DNA of 39,103 nt from contig MTON01000004.1 in the NCBI GenBank assembly GCA_002010665.1, positions 1-39,103 on the forward strand, in the 5' to 3' direction. The position numbers were made by a program, and so were the translations under genes. This document shows, piece after piece, positions 17,429 to 24,411 of the stretch (the first letter of the stretch is position 1; the number at the start of each line of letters is the position of its first letter). The stretch is from Candidatus Aminicenantes bacterium JdFR-78. Its GTDB lineage: Bacteria; Acidobacteriota; Aminicenantia; JdFR-78. The notes beneath the pieces were generated by a model. The model saw only the letters and a program-made list of their open reading frames with translations. It was not told the DNA's origin and did not search any database.

Positions 17429-18351
17429 TAAACTACACCTCCAATCACTCCAATAATTAAATTGAAAGCTACATCGATCAAAGAAAATGAAACAGCAAAA
17501 TCTGAGGAGTAGGAATAAAAATCGAATATACCTATTAATGCGCCCTCCCTCACACCCCACCCACTTATTGTTATGGGAATAGAAAGTAGAAGTAATACAA
17601 CCGGCATTATAATAAAATAATCAATAAAAGGAATATCTATATTCAATGCTTTGCCTATAAAATAATAGTGTAGAATTACATTTATTTGAAGAAGAAAAGA
17701 GAGAAATGTTACTTCAGCAATTTCTTTCTTCCTCTTCTTATAAATTATTATTGAATCTCTAAAAAAAACAATTTTTCCTTTTATTTTAAGGAGAAAACCT
17801 TTCACTTTTGTTCTATTCAATAATTTAGTCACAAATGGAGTCAAAAGAAAGAGAAGAACTACCATCCCTCCAAAACCAACTAATAAAGAAAGCCAGATAA
17901 CAGGATTTTTTTCTGTAAGTTCCAATCTGAAAATTGAAGCAAAAAAGGCAAATAGAAGGAGAATCAAAATTCCATTTGTTCTTTCCGTAAGAATTATTGC
18001 AGATGATCTTAAAATAGAATTTGTGTAGCGTGAACTATCGTAAATTCTTACCATATCACCACCAAATCTTGTAGGTAAAAACTGATTAAAAAATGCACCG
18101 ACTAGATAGGATTTTATTAAGAAAGATAAAGGAACCTCTATCTGCTGAGCTTTCATTAAAATCTGCCAGCGCCACGCACTTATTAGCAATCCAATAGAAT
18201 GGAGAGAAAAAGATAATATGAGCCAGAATAGATTGACAGATGATAGGGTTATAAAGATATCTTTTAGAGAAACCCTATAAATCAATATATATGTGATAAT
18301 TCCTGCACTTACAATGAATTTGAAGAGAGTGGATAGAGTTTTTTTTAGCAT
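17413..18351 (-). CDS. Flippase-like integral membrane protein (UPF0104/LPG-synthase transmembrane family), copy 2
   Basis: A 312-residue protein with about eight membrane segments. Family features are SAWRWQILMKAQ after helix 2, FLPTRFGGDMVRIYD, ILTERTNGILIL and the late TISGWGVREGALIG. It is a diverged paralogue of the protein at 12244-13269 and has no soluble transferase domain, so transport or flipping of a lipid-linked substrate is an inference. Its ATG immediately follows the TAA of the AGCS symporter gene, and its end overlaps the start of the envC-like gene by 16 bases. The tight spacing indicates one transcript with the cell-division genes downstream. Confidence 0.82.
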   Translation of the reverse strand: MLKKTLSTLFKFIVSAGIITYILIYRVSLKDIFITLSSVNLFWLILSFSLHSIGLLISAWRWQILMKAQQIEVPLSFLIKSYLVGAFFNQFLPTRFGGDMVRIYDSSRYTNSILRSSAIILTERTNGILILLLFAFFASIFRLELTEKNPVIWLSLLVGFGGMVVLLFLLTPFVTKLLNRTKVKGFLLKIKGKIVFFRDSIIIYKKRKKEIAEVTFLSFLLQINVILHYYFIGKALNIDIPFIDYFIIMPVVLLLLSIPITISGWGVREGALIGIFDFYSYSSDFAVSFSLIDVAFNLIIGVIGGVVYWLRK

Positions 18352-20067
18352 TTAGTTTTTATAAAAATATTTAACTGTGGTCCTTGCCACAAGTCCGCTA
18401 AGGAAAATTAATGCTATAAGATTTGGAAATGCCATTAATGCATTTGCTGTATCTCCAATATACCAAATAATATTGAGATGAACTCCTTGGACAATTGCTC
18501 CAATAAAGAGCAGGATTATAAAAGCTATTCGATAGGGATAGATTACTCCTACCCCAAAGAAATATTCAAGACATTTCTCTCCATAATAGCACCATCCGAG
18601 AAGAGTAGAATAGCCAAATAATAATGAAGAAAGTGCTATAATATAACCTCCGTAGGGGATAACTGATTCAAATGCCTCTGCAGTTAAAGCCGTTGAGGTA
18701 AGTCCCTCGGTTGCCCCAAAAGCTGCTGTTTTAATATAGGCGCCTGAGAGAACAATTGTCAGAGTAGTTAAAGTATTCACAACCAAGGTATCAATAAAAG
18801 TTCCTGTCATTGCAATTAAACCATTCATGGATGGGTCATCTGATCTTGAAGCTGACTGAGCGATAGCAGCTGAACCCAAACCTGATTCATTGGAAAGTAA
18901 TCCTCTTCTTATTCCAATGCTTATTGCTTGTTTTACAGAAGTTCCAACTAATGCTCCTCCAACTGCCTTGGTTGTAAAGGCTGATTTAAAAATAACAGCC
19001 AGAGCTTCTGGAAGATGAGTAATATTTGCAAAAATTACAACAAGAGCTCCACCAAAATATAGTAATATCATTGTTGGAACAAGTCTTTCTGATACTGAGC
19101 CAATTCTTTTGATTCCTCCAAGAATAACCATTCCAACAAAGGTGGTGATAACTAAGCCAGTTACCCAAAAAGGAACGCCAAATTGATCATAAAATGCAAG
19201 GGCCATTGAATTCGACTGAGCCATATTTCCTGTACCAAAAAGGGCAGCAATTCCTCCACATGCAGCAAAAAGAGCGCCCATGAATTTAGCAAAATTTTTG
19301 TATTTTATTCCATATCTTGCATAATACATTGGCCCACCAGACATCTCACCACGGGGATTCTTTATTCTAAACTTAACTCCAAGGAATCCTTCTGCATACT
19401 TTGTGGCCATTCCAAAAAACCCAGCAATCCACATCCATACAGGAGCTCCGGGTCCTCCTGTTGCAATTGCAGTTGCAACTCCAGCAATATTTCCATTTCC
19501 AACCGTTGCAGCTAAAGCGGTCATTAATGCTGCATAAGGAGAAATATCACCTTCACCTTTCTCATATTTTTCCCTTCCTGTAGCACCTCTCAGAACCAAT
19601 TTCAAAGAAAGGACAAGTCTTCTTACCTGTATAAGACGAGTAAGAATTGTTAAAAGAATGCCTGTTCCAAGAAGAAGAACCAACATCCAGGTGCCCCACA
19701 TAAAATCACTTAATTCACGGATAAAAACAAGTGTTTTATCTAATATAGAAAGGGTAATAGGTAGAGTAATGTTTAATTGTCCTTCAGGAACTTCAATTTC
19801 TTTTTCAATTGGTGTAAGTCCATATAGATCCATTTTAATAATATATTTTCCTGGTTTAAGTTCCCGATAAATGAAATTTCCCCTTTTATCAATTTCAGTT
19901 TTAATGTATTTTTCCTCCCCAAAGGGTAAGAGGAGGATGTTTCCCTTAATATAGGGCTTCCCGGTTTCGGAATTAATTACTTTACCAATTATATCGGCAG
20001 GATATAAATTATTATAAATCAACAAAATTAGTAAAAAAATTAAACCTATTTTAAGTTTTTTTATCAT
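18352..20067 (-). CDS. Sodium:alanine symporter (AGCS family) with an N-terminal secreted-type beta domain
   Basis: A 571-residue protein. The part from about residue 115 is a complete AGCS amino-acid carrier: WGTWMLVLLLGTGILLT, the signature GNGNIAGVATAIATGGPGA, a conserved NESGLGSAAIAQ and about ten membrane segments. It should import alanine or glycine with Na+. Ahead of it are a signal peptide (1-24) and a region (25-105) resembling a carboxypeptidase-regulatory/CNA-B beta sandwich: GKVINSETGKPYIKGNI, DKRGNFIYRELKPGKYII, and a final short beta stretch. Ordinary AGCS proteins lack this extension. The frame is continuous and GGGAG precedes the ATG, so the extension looks genuine. The NSS symporter gene ends ten bases upstream. 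Confidence 0.9.
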   Translation of the reverse strand: MIKKLKIGLIFLLILLIYNNLYPADIIGKVINSETGKPYIKGNILLLPFGEEKYIKTEIDKRGNFIYRELKPGKYIIKMDLYGLTPIEKEIEVPEGQLNITLPITLSILDKTLVFIRELSDFMWGTWMLVLLLGTGILLTILTRLIQVRRLVLSLKLVLRGATGREKYEKGEGDISPYAALMTALAATVGNGNIAGVATAIATGGPGAPVWMWIAGFFGMATKYAEGFLGVKFRIKNPRGEMSGGPMYYARYGIKYKNFAKFMGALFAACGGIAALFGTGNMAQSNSMALAFYDQFGVPFWVTGLVITTFVGMVILGGIKRIGSVSERLVPTMILLYFGGALVVIFANITHLPEALAVIFKSAFTTKAVGGALVGTSVKQAISIGIRRGLLSNESGLGSAAIAQSASRSDDPSMNGLIAMTGTFIDTLVVNTLTTLTIVLSGAYIKTAAFGATEGLTSTALTAEAFESVIPYGGYIIALSSLLFGYSTLLGWCYYGEKCLEYFFGVGVIYPYRIAFIILLFIGAIVQGVHLNIIWYIGDTANALMAFPNLIALIFLSGLVARTTVKYFYKN

Positions 20068-20077
20068 TTTTTACTCC

Positions 20078-21430
20078 CTAACCAACAATTGTTTTAATGA
20101 ATATCAGTATTATTAAAACCGCTATTGGAGAAAGAAATCTTACAGAGAAAGCCCACAATTTTTTAATTTTAAATTGAGGATTTCCTTTCTCAACTTCCTT
20201 GGATGCGTTTTTAACTCCCCAGATCCATCCAATGAAGATACATATAAATAAAGCTCCAATAGCTAATGAAATGTTTCCAAATAGGAAATCTATCCAGCCA
20301 AGAAAATTAATTTTTGTCAGAAAGGAATTGGCTCCTGTTGATAATGCAGAGGGAATTCCAAGTAAGAAGGTGATTAATCCTGTAAGAGATGCTGCTTGAG
20401 TTCTTGTCCAATTCTTTTCATCTACAAGATAAGCAACAGGAACTTCAAGGAGAGAAATAGTTGATGTTAAAGCAGCTATTGTTAAAAGGAGAAAGAACAA
20501 GGCGCCAAATATTATGCCTCCTGGGAGTTTGGAAAATACAAGAGGGAGGACCTTAAAAACAAGCCCTGCGCCTTCACCAGGAGAAATTCCAGGAATAGCA
20601 AATAAGGTTGGAAAAATTATAAATCCAGCGAGCAAAGCTATTAAAGTATCCGAGAAAGCTACCCATCCTGCTGAGGTTACTAAATTATCCCTCTTTGAGA
20701 TATAACTCCCATAGGTGATCATAGTTCCCATTCCTAAGCTAAGAGAGAAGAAAGCTTGCCCGATTGCAAAAAGAAGAATTTTACCGCTTAGTTTGGAAAA
20801 ATCCGGTTTAAGATAAAAGAGAAGGCCCTTCTCAGCTCCTGGTAAAGTAATTGCTCTTATAGCTAAAAGAATTATTAGTATGAATAAAACTGGCATTAAA
20901 ATTTTACTCCATCTTTCAATTCCCCCTTTTACTCCTCTTGATATAATATAAGTTGTTATTCCTATAATTACGAAGAAATAAATGAGAACAGTTATTGGGC
21001 TTGAAGTAAATTGAGAAAAAATTCTATTTGTAATATCAGTTGTTATTTCACCTCTAAATGAACCTGTAAGGAATTTTACAAAATAACCGAGTGTCCAGCC
21101 TGCTATAACTGCATAATATGAAAGAATAAAAATACCTGTTAAGACTCCTAAATAGCCCACGAGACTCCATTTTGTTCCGGGTTTTATAAATTTAAAAGCA
21201 CCTACTGGATTTTTCTGTGAAAAACGACCAATCGTTATTTCTCCCAGAAGAACTGTAAAACCTATCAGAACCACCGCAAGGATATAGATAAAGACAAAAA
21301 TAGCCCCTCCGCTTTTTCCAGTTATCATTGGAAAACGCCATATATTTCCCAGACCAATTGCAGAACCAGAAGCAGCTAAAATAAAAGCAATTTTGGAGCC
21401 CCAAACCCCTCTCTCTCTTTCGGGTGCCAT
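20078..21430 (-). CDS. Sodium-dependent (neurotransmitter-type, NSS/SNF) amino-acid symporter
   Basis: A 450-residue membrane protein with about eleven or twelve helices, like LeuT-type bacterial carriers. The first helix carries WGSKIAFILAASGSAIGLGNIWRFP, containing the unwound Na+/substrate-binding segment; further matches are FVFIYILAVVLIG, SLGMGTMITYGSYI and SLLEVPVAYLVDE. It probably takes up an amino acid with Na+; the substrate cannot be told. ATG 21430 is preceded by GGAGGG and a consensus promoter; an upstream TTG (21496) would lie ahead of the promoter and is rejected. It heads the operon that runs down to the yibQ-like gene. Confidence 0.92.
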   Translation of the reverse strand: MAPERERGVWGSKIAFILAASGSAIGLGNIWRFPMITGKSGGAIFVFIYILAVVLIGFTVLLGEITIGRFSQKNPVGAFKFIKPGTKWSLVGYLGVLTGIFILSYYAVIAGWTLGYFVKFLTGSFRGEITTDITNRIFSQFTSSPITVLIYFFVIIGITTYIISRGVKGGIERWSKILMPVLFILIILLAIRAITLPGAEKGLLFYLKPDFSKLSGKILLFAIGQAFFSLSLGMGTMITYGSYISKRDNLVTSAGWVAFSDTLIALLAGFIIFPTLFAIPGISPGEGAGLVFKVLPLVFSKLPGGIIFGALFFLLLTIAALTSTISLLEVPVAYLVDEKNWTRTQAASLTGLITFLLGIPSALSTGANSFLTKINFLGWIDFLFGNISLAIGALFICIFIGWIWGVKNASKEVEKGNPQFKIKKLWAFSVRFLSPIAVLIILIFIKTIVG

Positions 21431-21458
21431 TCTTCCCTCCTCATATAAACTTTTGAAG

Positions 21459-21487
21459 ATTATAAATTGGATATGGTGTGTTGTCAA
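21459..21487 (-). promoter_or_regulatory. Perfect-consensus sigma-70-type promoter of the symporter-envC-yibQ operon
   Basis: Minus strand: TTGACA (21482-21487), exactly 17 bp, then TATAAT (21459-21464). It has no mismatch in either hexamer. The -10 ends 28 bases before ATG 21430, leaving room for the GGAGGG ribosome binding site. The six tightly packed genes downstream have no obvious terminator between them. Confidence 0.8.
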
Positions 21488-21503
21488 TCTTTCCAATCTA
21501 AAG

Positions 21504-21532
21504 TTGATTTTTTAGTAATATTAGTAAATAAT
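21504..21532 (+). promoter_or_regulatory. Possible promoter of the MEMO-AMMECR1 gene
   Basis: TTGATT (21504-21509), 17 bp, AATAAT (21527-21532). It diverges from the strong promoter at 21459-21487 and lies 46 bases before ATG 21579. Each hexamer has mismatches, so this is a moderate call. Confidence 0.35.
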
Positions 21533-21578
21533 TTTCAAAAAATGAGAGGAAATGAATAAAAGCAAAAGGAGTGAAAAA

Positions 21579-23036
21579 ATGAAGAGAATTAGTTCTATGA
21601 TTTTTATTTTTATATTCCTACTAATACTCTTTTCCTTCTCTTTTTCCCTTTTGCCTCAATCAATTAGAAAGCCTGCTTTTAGTGGGAAATTTTATCCTGA
21701 TAATCCTAGTGAGTTAAAAAGAATGATTGAGGAGTTTCTAAAAAATGTTCAGCTACCTGAAATTAAAGGAGAGATCAGGGGTATTATTTCTCCTCATGCA
21801 GCATATATTTATTCAGGTGCCATTGCTGCTTATTCGTATAAATTAGTTGAGGGAAAGGATTATGAAACAGTAATCATCATTGCTCCAAGTCATAATTTTG
21901 GATTTTATGGTTGTTCAATTTATCCTTCTGGATATTATAAAACTCCGCTCGGTCTGATTGAAATAGATGAAGATCTGGCGAAGGAGATAATGAAGAATTC
22001 AGGATATGGTTACATTAAAAAAGTTCATATACCGGAACATGCAATAGAAGTTCAAATTCCTTTTATTCAGATAGTCCTTCCAAAAGCCAAAATAGTCCCA
22101 ATAATAATGGGTTATCAAAACAAAAAAACAATTAAAAATTTGGCTAATGCTATAGCAGATTCTATAAAAGGGAGGAAGGTTTTAATAGTGGCTTCTTCTG
22201 ATATGAGTCATTATCATTCAAAAGCTGAGGCAAACAAGATTGATAAACAAACAATCTCTCTTATTGAGAATTACAAAAGCAGTACTCTAATAAGAAAAAT
22301 TGAAAGAGGAGCTGGGATTATGTGTGGTGGTGGACCAGTTGTTTCAATGCTTCTTGCAATTAAGTCCCTTGGAAATCCTGAAGTTAAAATATTGAAATAT
22401 GCAGATTCATCAGATTTTGGAGGCCCACAATCACGAGTTGTTGGTTATCTTTCAGCAGGAGTGGTTTTACCAAAAAAAGAAAATTTCACTCTGACACCAG
22501 AAGAGAAAAAAGAATTATTGCAAATCGCTCGAAAAACAATCGAGAGTTTTATATTGAGAAGAGAAATACCAAATTTTAATATAAAAAATAATAAACTTCT
22601 TGAGAAAAGAGGAGCTTTTGTTACCATAAAAGAAAAGGGTAAATTAAGGGGTTGTATAGGTTTTACTTCCCCAATTTTCCCACTTTATCAAACTGTAATG
22701 AGAGCAGCGATTTTTGCGTCAACTCGGGACCCTCGTTTCCCTCCCCTTTCCCCTCATGAATTACGAAAAATTGAAATAGAAATTTCTGTTTTAACTCCTC
22801 TTAGAAAAATTAATGGCCCTGAAGAAATAATTGTTGGGAAGCATGGGATTTTGATTTCTAAAGGAGGAAGGAGTGGTCTTCTTTTACCCCAAGTGGCCGT
22901 GGAATACAAATGGGACAGAATAGAATTTTTAAATCAAACATGCTATAAAGCCGGACTTCCTAAGAATTGCTGGAAAAAAGATGCTGATATATATATCTTT
23001 GAAGCCATAGTTTTTGGAGAAAAACAGAAAAAATAA
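21579..23036 (+). CDS. Secreted AmmeMemoRadiSam B-A fusion (MEMO1 domain plus AMMECR1 domain)
   Basis: From ATG 21579 (AAGGAG seven bases upstream) the protein has 485 residues; an ATG at 21552 adds nine. A hydrophobic signal segment (about 5-24) is followed by a MEMO domain (about 28-298) and an AMMECR1 domain (about 305-480). MEMO metal ligands known from the human protein are conserved: His73 (SPHAAY), His105 (PSHNFG) and Cys249 (MCGGGP), with His154 and Asp208/His211 (DMSHY) nearby. AMMECR1 has LRGCIGF and STRDPRFPPLS. The family is usually cytoplasmic and paired with a radical-SAM protein, which is not in this window. The biochemical role of bacterial members is unsettled. It diverges from the symporter operon. 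Confidence 0.9.
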   Translation: MKRISSMIFIFIFLLILFSFSFSLLPQSIRKPAFSGKFYPDNPSELKRMIEEFLKNVQLPEIKGEIRGIISPHAAYIYSGAIAAYSYKLVEGKDYETVIIIAPSHNFGFYGCSIYPSGYYKTPLGLIEIDEDLAKEIMKNSGYGYIKKVHIPEHAIEVQIPFIQIVLPKAKIVPIIMGYQNKKTIKNLANAIADSIKGRKVLIVASSDMSHYHSKAEANKIDKQTISLIENYKSSTLIRKIERGAGIMCGGGPVVSMLLAIKSLGNPEVKILKYADSSDFGGPQSRVVGYLSAGVVLPKKENFTLTPEEKKELLQIARKTIESFILRREIPNFNIKNNKLLEKRGAFVTIKEKGKLRGCIGFTSPIFPLYQTVMRAAIFASTRDPRFPPLSPHELRKIEIEISVLTPLRKINGPEEIIVGKHGILISKGGRSGLLLPQVAVEYKWDRIEFLNQTCYKAGLPKNCWKKDADIYIFEAIVFGEKQKK

Positions 23037-23066
23037 AGTTAAAAAAACAAATATAAATTTTTTTAT

Positions 23067-23095
23067 TTGACAATGTTATTAATTTTATTTATATT
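23067..23095 (+). promoter_or_regulatory. Promoter of the tetR-type gene
   Basis: TTGACA (23067-23072), 17 bp, TATATT (23090-23095), one mismatch from consensus. Transcription should begin near 23102, just before the palindrome at 23110-23124. Confidence 0.7.
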
Positions 23096-23109
23096 AGAAT
23101 AGCTTTTTT

Positions 23110-23124
23110 TGTCAATAAGTGACA
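23110..23124. promoter_or_regulatory. Palindromic operator candidate TGTCA-N5-TGACA
   Basis: A 15-bp site with perfect 5-base arms sits between the predicted transcription start and the ribosome binding site GGAGG (23128-23132) of the TetR-family gene. A repressor bound here would block its own transcription, the usual TetR arrangement. Confidence 0.45.
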
Positions 23125-23137
23125 CCTGGAGGAAATT

Positions 23138-23722
23138 ATGGGTTTAAAAGAAAGGAGGGAAAGGGAAAAAGAATTAAGAAAAAAACAAATTTTAAAAGCA
23201 GGAACAAAAGTATTCCTTAAAAAGGGACTCGAAAGTTCCACTATTCAGGATATTGCTCAAACAGCAGAACTTGGAAGAGCTACTATTTATTACTATTATC
23301 CGTCTAAGAAAAATATATTAAGAGATATATTAATAAAAGGTCTGGACAATTTTTTTGAGAAGTTGTTGAATGATCTGAGGAAAGCAAAGAATGAGATAGA
23401 TGTGATTGAAAGAATTATTTATTTTTATATTAATTTCCTAAAAAGAAAAACTTCATATGCTCAGATATGTTGTTTAGTTGTTGCTTCTACTCAAATTCCA
23501 TGGGTAAAAAATGTTGTAGAAGATTTTCAAAAAGCATATAATAACTGGTATGAAAAGTTAAAGGAGACAATTAATAAGCATACGAATAAGAGGAATACAG
23601 AAAAAATCGCAAAATTGATTCCAGTTTTTGCAAGAGGGCTTGCATTTGAATATCTCCTCTCTAAAGATATGGATAAAGTCTATAAAATAGCTAAGGAATT
23701 TCTAAAAAATTATAAAAGTTAA
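23138..23722 (+). CDS. TetR/AcrR-family transcriptional regulator
   Basis: A 194-residue protein. Residues about 14-60 form the TetR helix-turn-helix (ILKAGTKVFLKKGLESSTIQDIAQ, then GRATIYYYYPSKKNIL); the C-terminal helices (about 65-190) form the ligand and dimer domain, which varies too much to name an effector. GGAGG lies five bases before the ATG, behind its own promoter and operator candidate. The HAD phosphatase gene begins 50 bases downstream and mutL overlaps that, so the regulator may head a three-gene transcript. No transporter or efflux gene is next to it, so its target regulon is unclear. Confidence 0.9.
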   Translation: MGLKERREREKELRKKQILKAGTKVFLKKGLESSTIQDIAQTAELGRATIYYYYPSKKNILRDILIKGLDNFFEKLLNDLRKAKNEIDVIERIIYFYINFLKRKTSYAQICCLVVASTQIPWVKNVVEDFQKAYNNWYEKLKETINKHTNKRNTEKIAKLIPVFARGLAFEYLLSKDMDKVYKIAKEFLKNYKS

Positions 23723-23772
23723 CAAATTTCCTTGTTTCAAAAAAATCTCTTTTTCTTGTAAAATAAAATTTA

Positions 23773-24411
23773 ATGAATAAATTTAAAGCATTTATCTTTG
23801 ACTTGGATGGAACCATTATAAACTCTCATTTTTTTACTACAGATTTTTTACAGCGTGTTTTAAAAAAATATGGAAATATAGAATTAACCGAAAATGAAGT
23901 GAATAAATTGTTTGGACCTTCTGAAAGAATGATTTTTATGAGGTTTATTGATCGAGAAAAAATAGACAAGTGCTATGAAGAATATTTCAATTTATTTAAA
24001 GTAGATATAAATAAAATTAATCTTTTTGAAGGTTTTCCAGGTGTGCTTGAATCTCTGGGTTCAGCTAAGAAAAAATTAGCTATTTTTACGGGTAGAGGAA
24101 GAGAATTAACTTTGTATATCCTGAAACAGAAAAAATTATTGAAATATTTTGAAATAATTGTTACAAGTGAGGATGTCGAAAATCACAAGCCATATCCTGA
24201 TGGAGTTTTGAAAATCTGTGGACATTTTAATTTACATCCCTCTGCTGTCTTACATATTGGTGATTCGCCACTTGACATTGCATGTGGTAAAAAAGCTGGG
24301 GTTATAACAGGCGCTGCTTTATGGGGATGCAAGGATAAAATGGCATTAGAAGAAGCTAAACCAGATTATATATTTCATCATCCTAAAGATATAGAAAGGA
24401 TTATTTTATGA
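23773..24411 (+). CDS. HAD-superfamily phosphatase (phosphoglycolate-phosphatase-like)
   Basis: A 212-residue cytoplasmic enzyme with all four HAD motifs: FDLDGTI with the nucleophile Asp near residue 10, FTGRGRE (Thr, motif II), the Lys in HKPYPDG (motif III), and HIGDSPLDI (motif IV acidic pair). A helical cap follows motif I, as in phosphoglycolate phosphatases and beta-phosphoglucomutases; a hydrolase of small phosphate esters is likely but the substrate cannot be read from sequence. The ATG has no clear ribosome binding site. The stop overlaps the mutL start (ATGA), so the two are coupled. Confidence 0.9.
   Translation: MNKFKAFIFDLDGTIINSHFFTTDFLQRVLKKYGNIELTENEVNKLFGPSERMIFMRFIDREKIDKCYEEYFNLFKVDINKINLFEGFPGVLESLGSAKKKLAIFTGRGRELTLYILKQKKLLKYFEIIVTSEDVENHKPYPDGVLKICGHFNLHPSAVLHIGDSPLDIACGKKAGVITGAALWGCKDKMALEEAKPDYIFHHPKDIERIIL

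Noticed and set aside
17429..17560. 44-residue N-terminal extension of the EnvC-like protein
   Set aside because: It lies wholly inside the upstream membrane-protein gene, is Cys/Phe-rich like an out-of-frame shadow, and the TTG at 17428 has a GGAGG site and begins a normal signal segment.
21431..21496. 22-residue extension of the NSS symporter from a TTG
   Set aside because: The TTG lies just upstream of the perfect -35 hexamer, so this extension is not transcribed from that promoter; GGAGGG precedes ATG 21430.
23087..23115. Minus-strand promoter overlapping the tetR operator (TTGACA at 23110-23115)
   Set aside because: The -10 at the right distance is poor and no gene starts leftward from there; the hexamer is explained by the palindrome.
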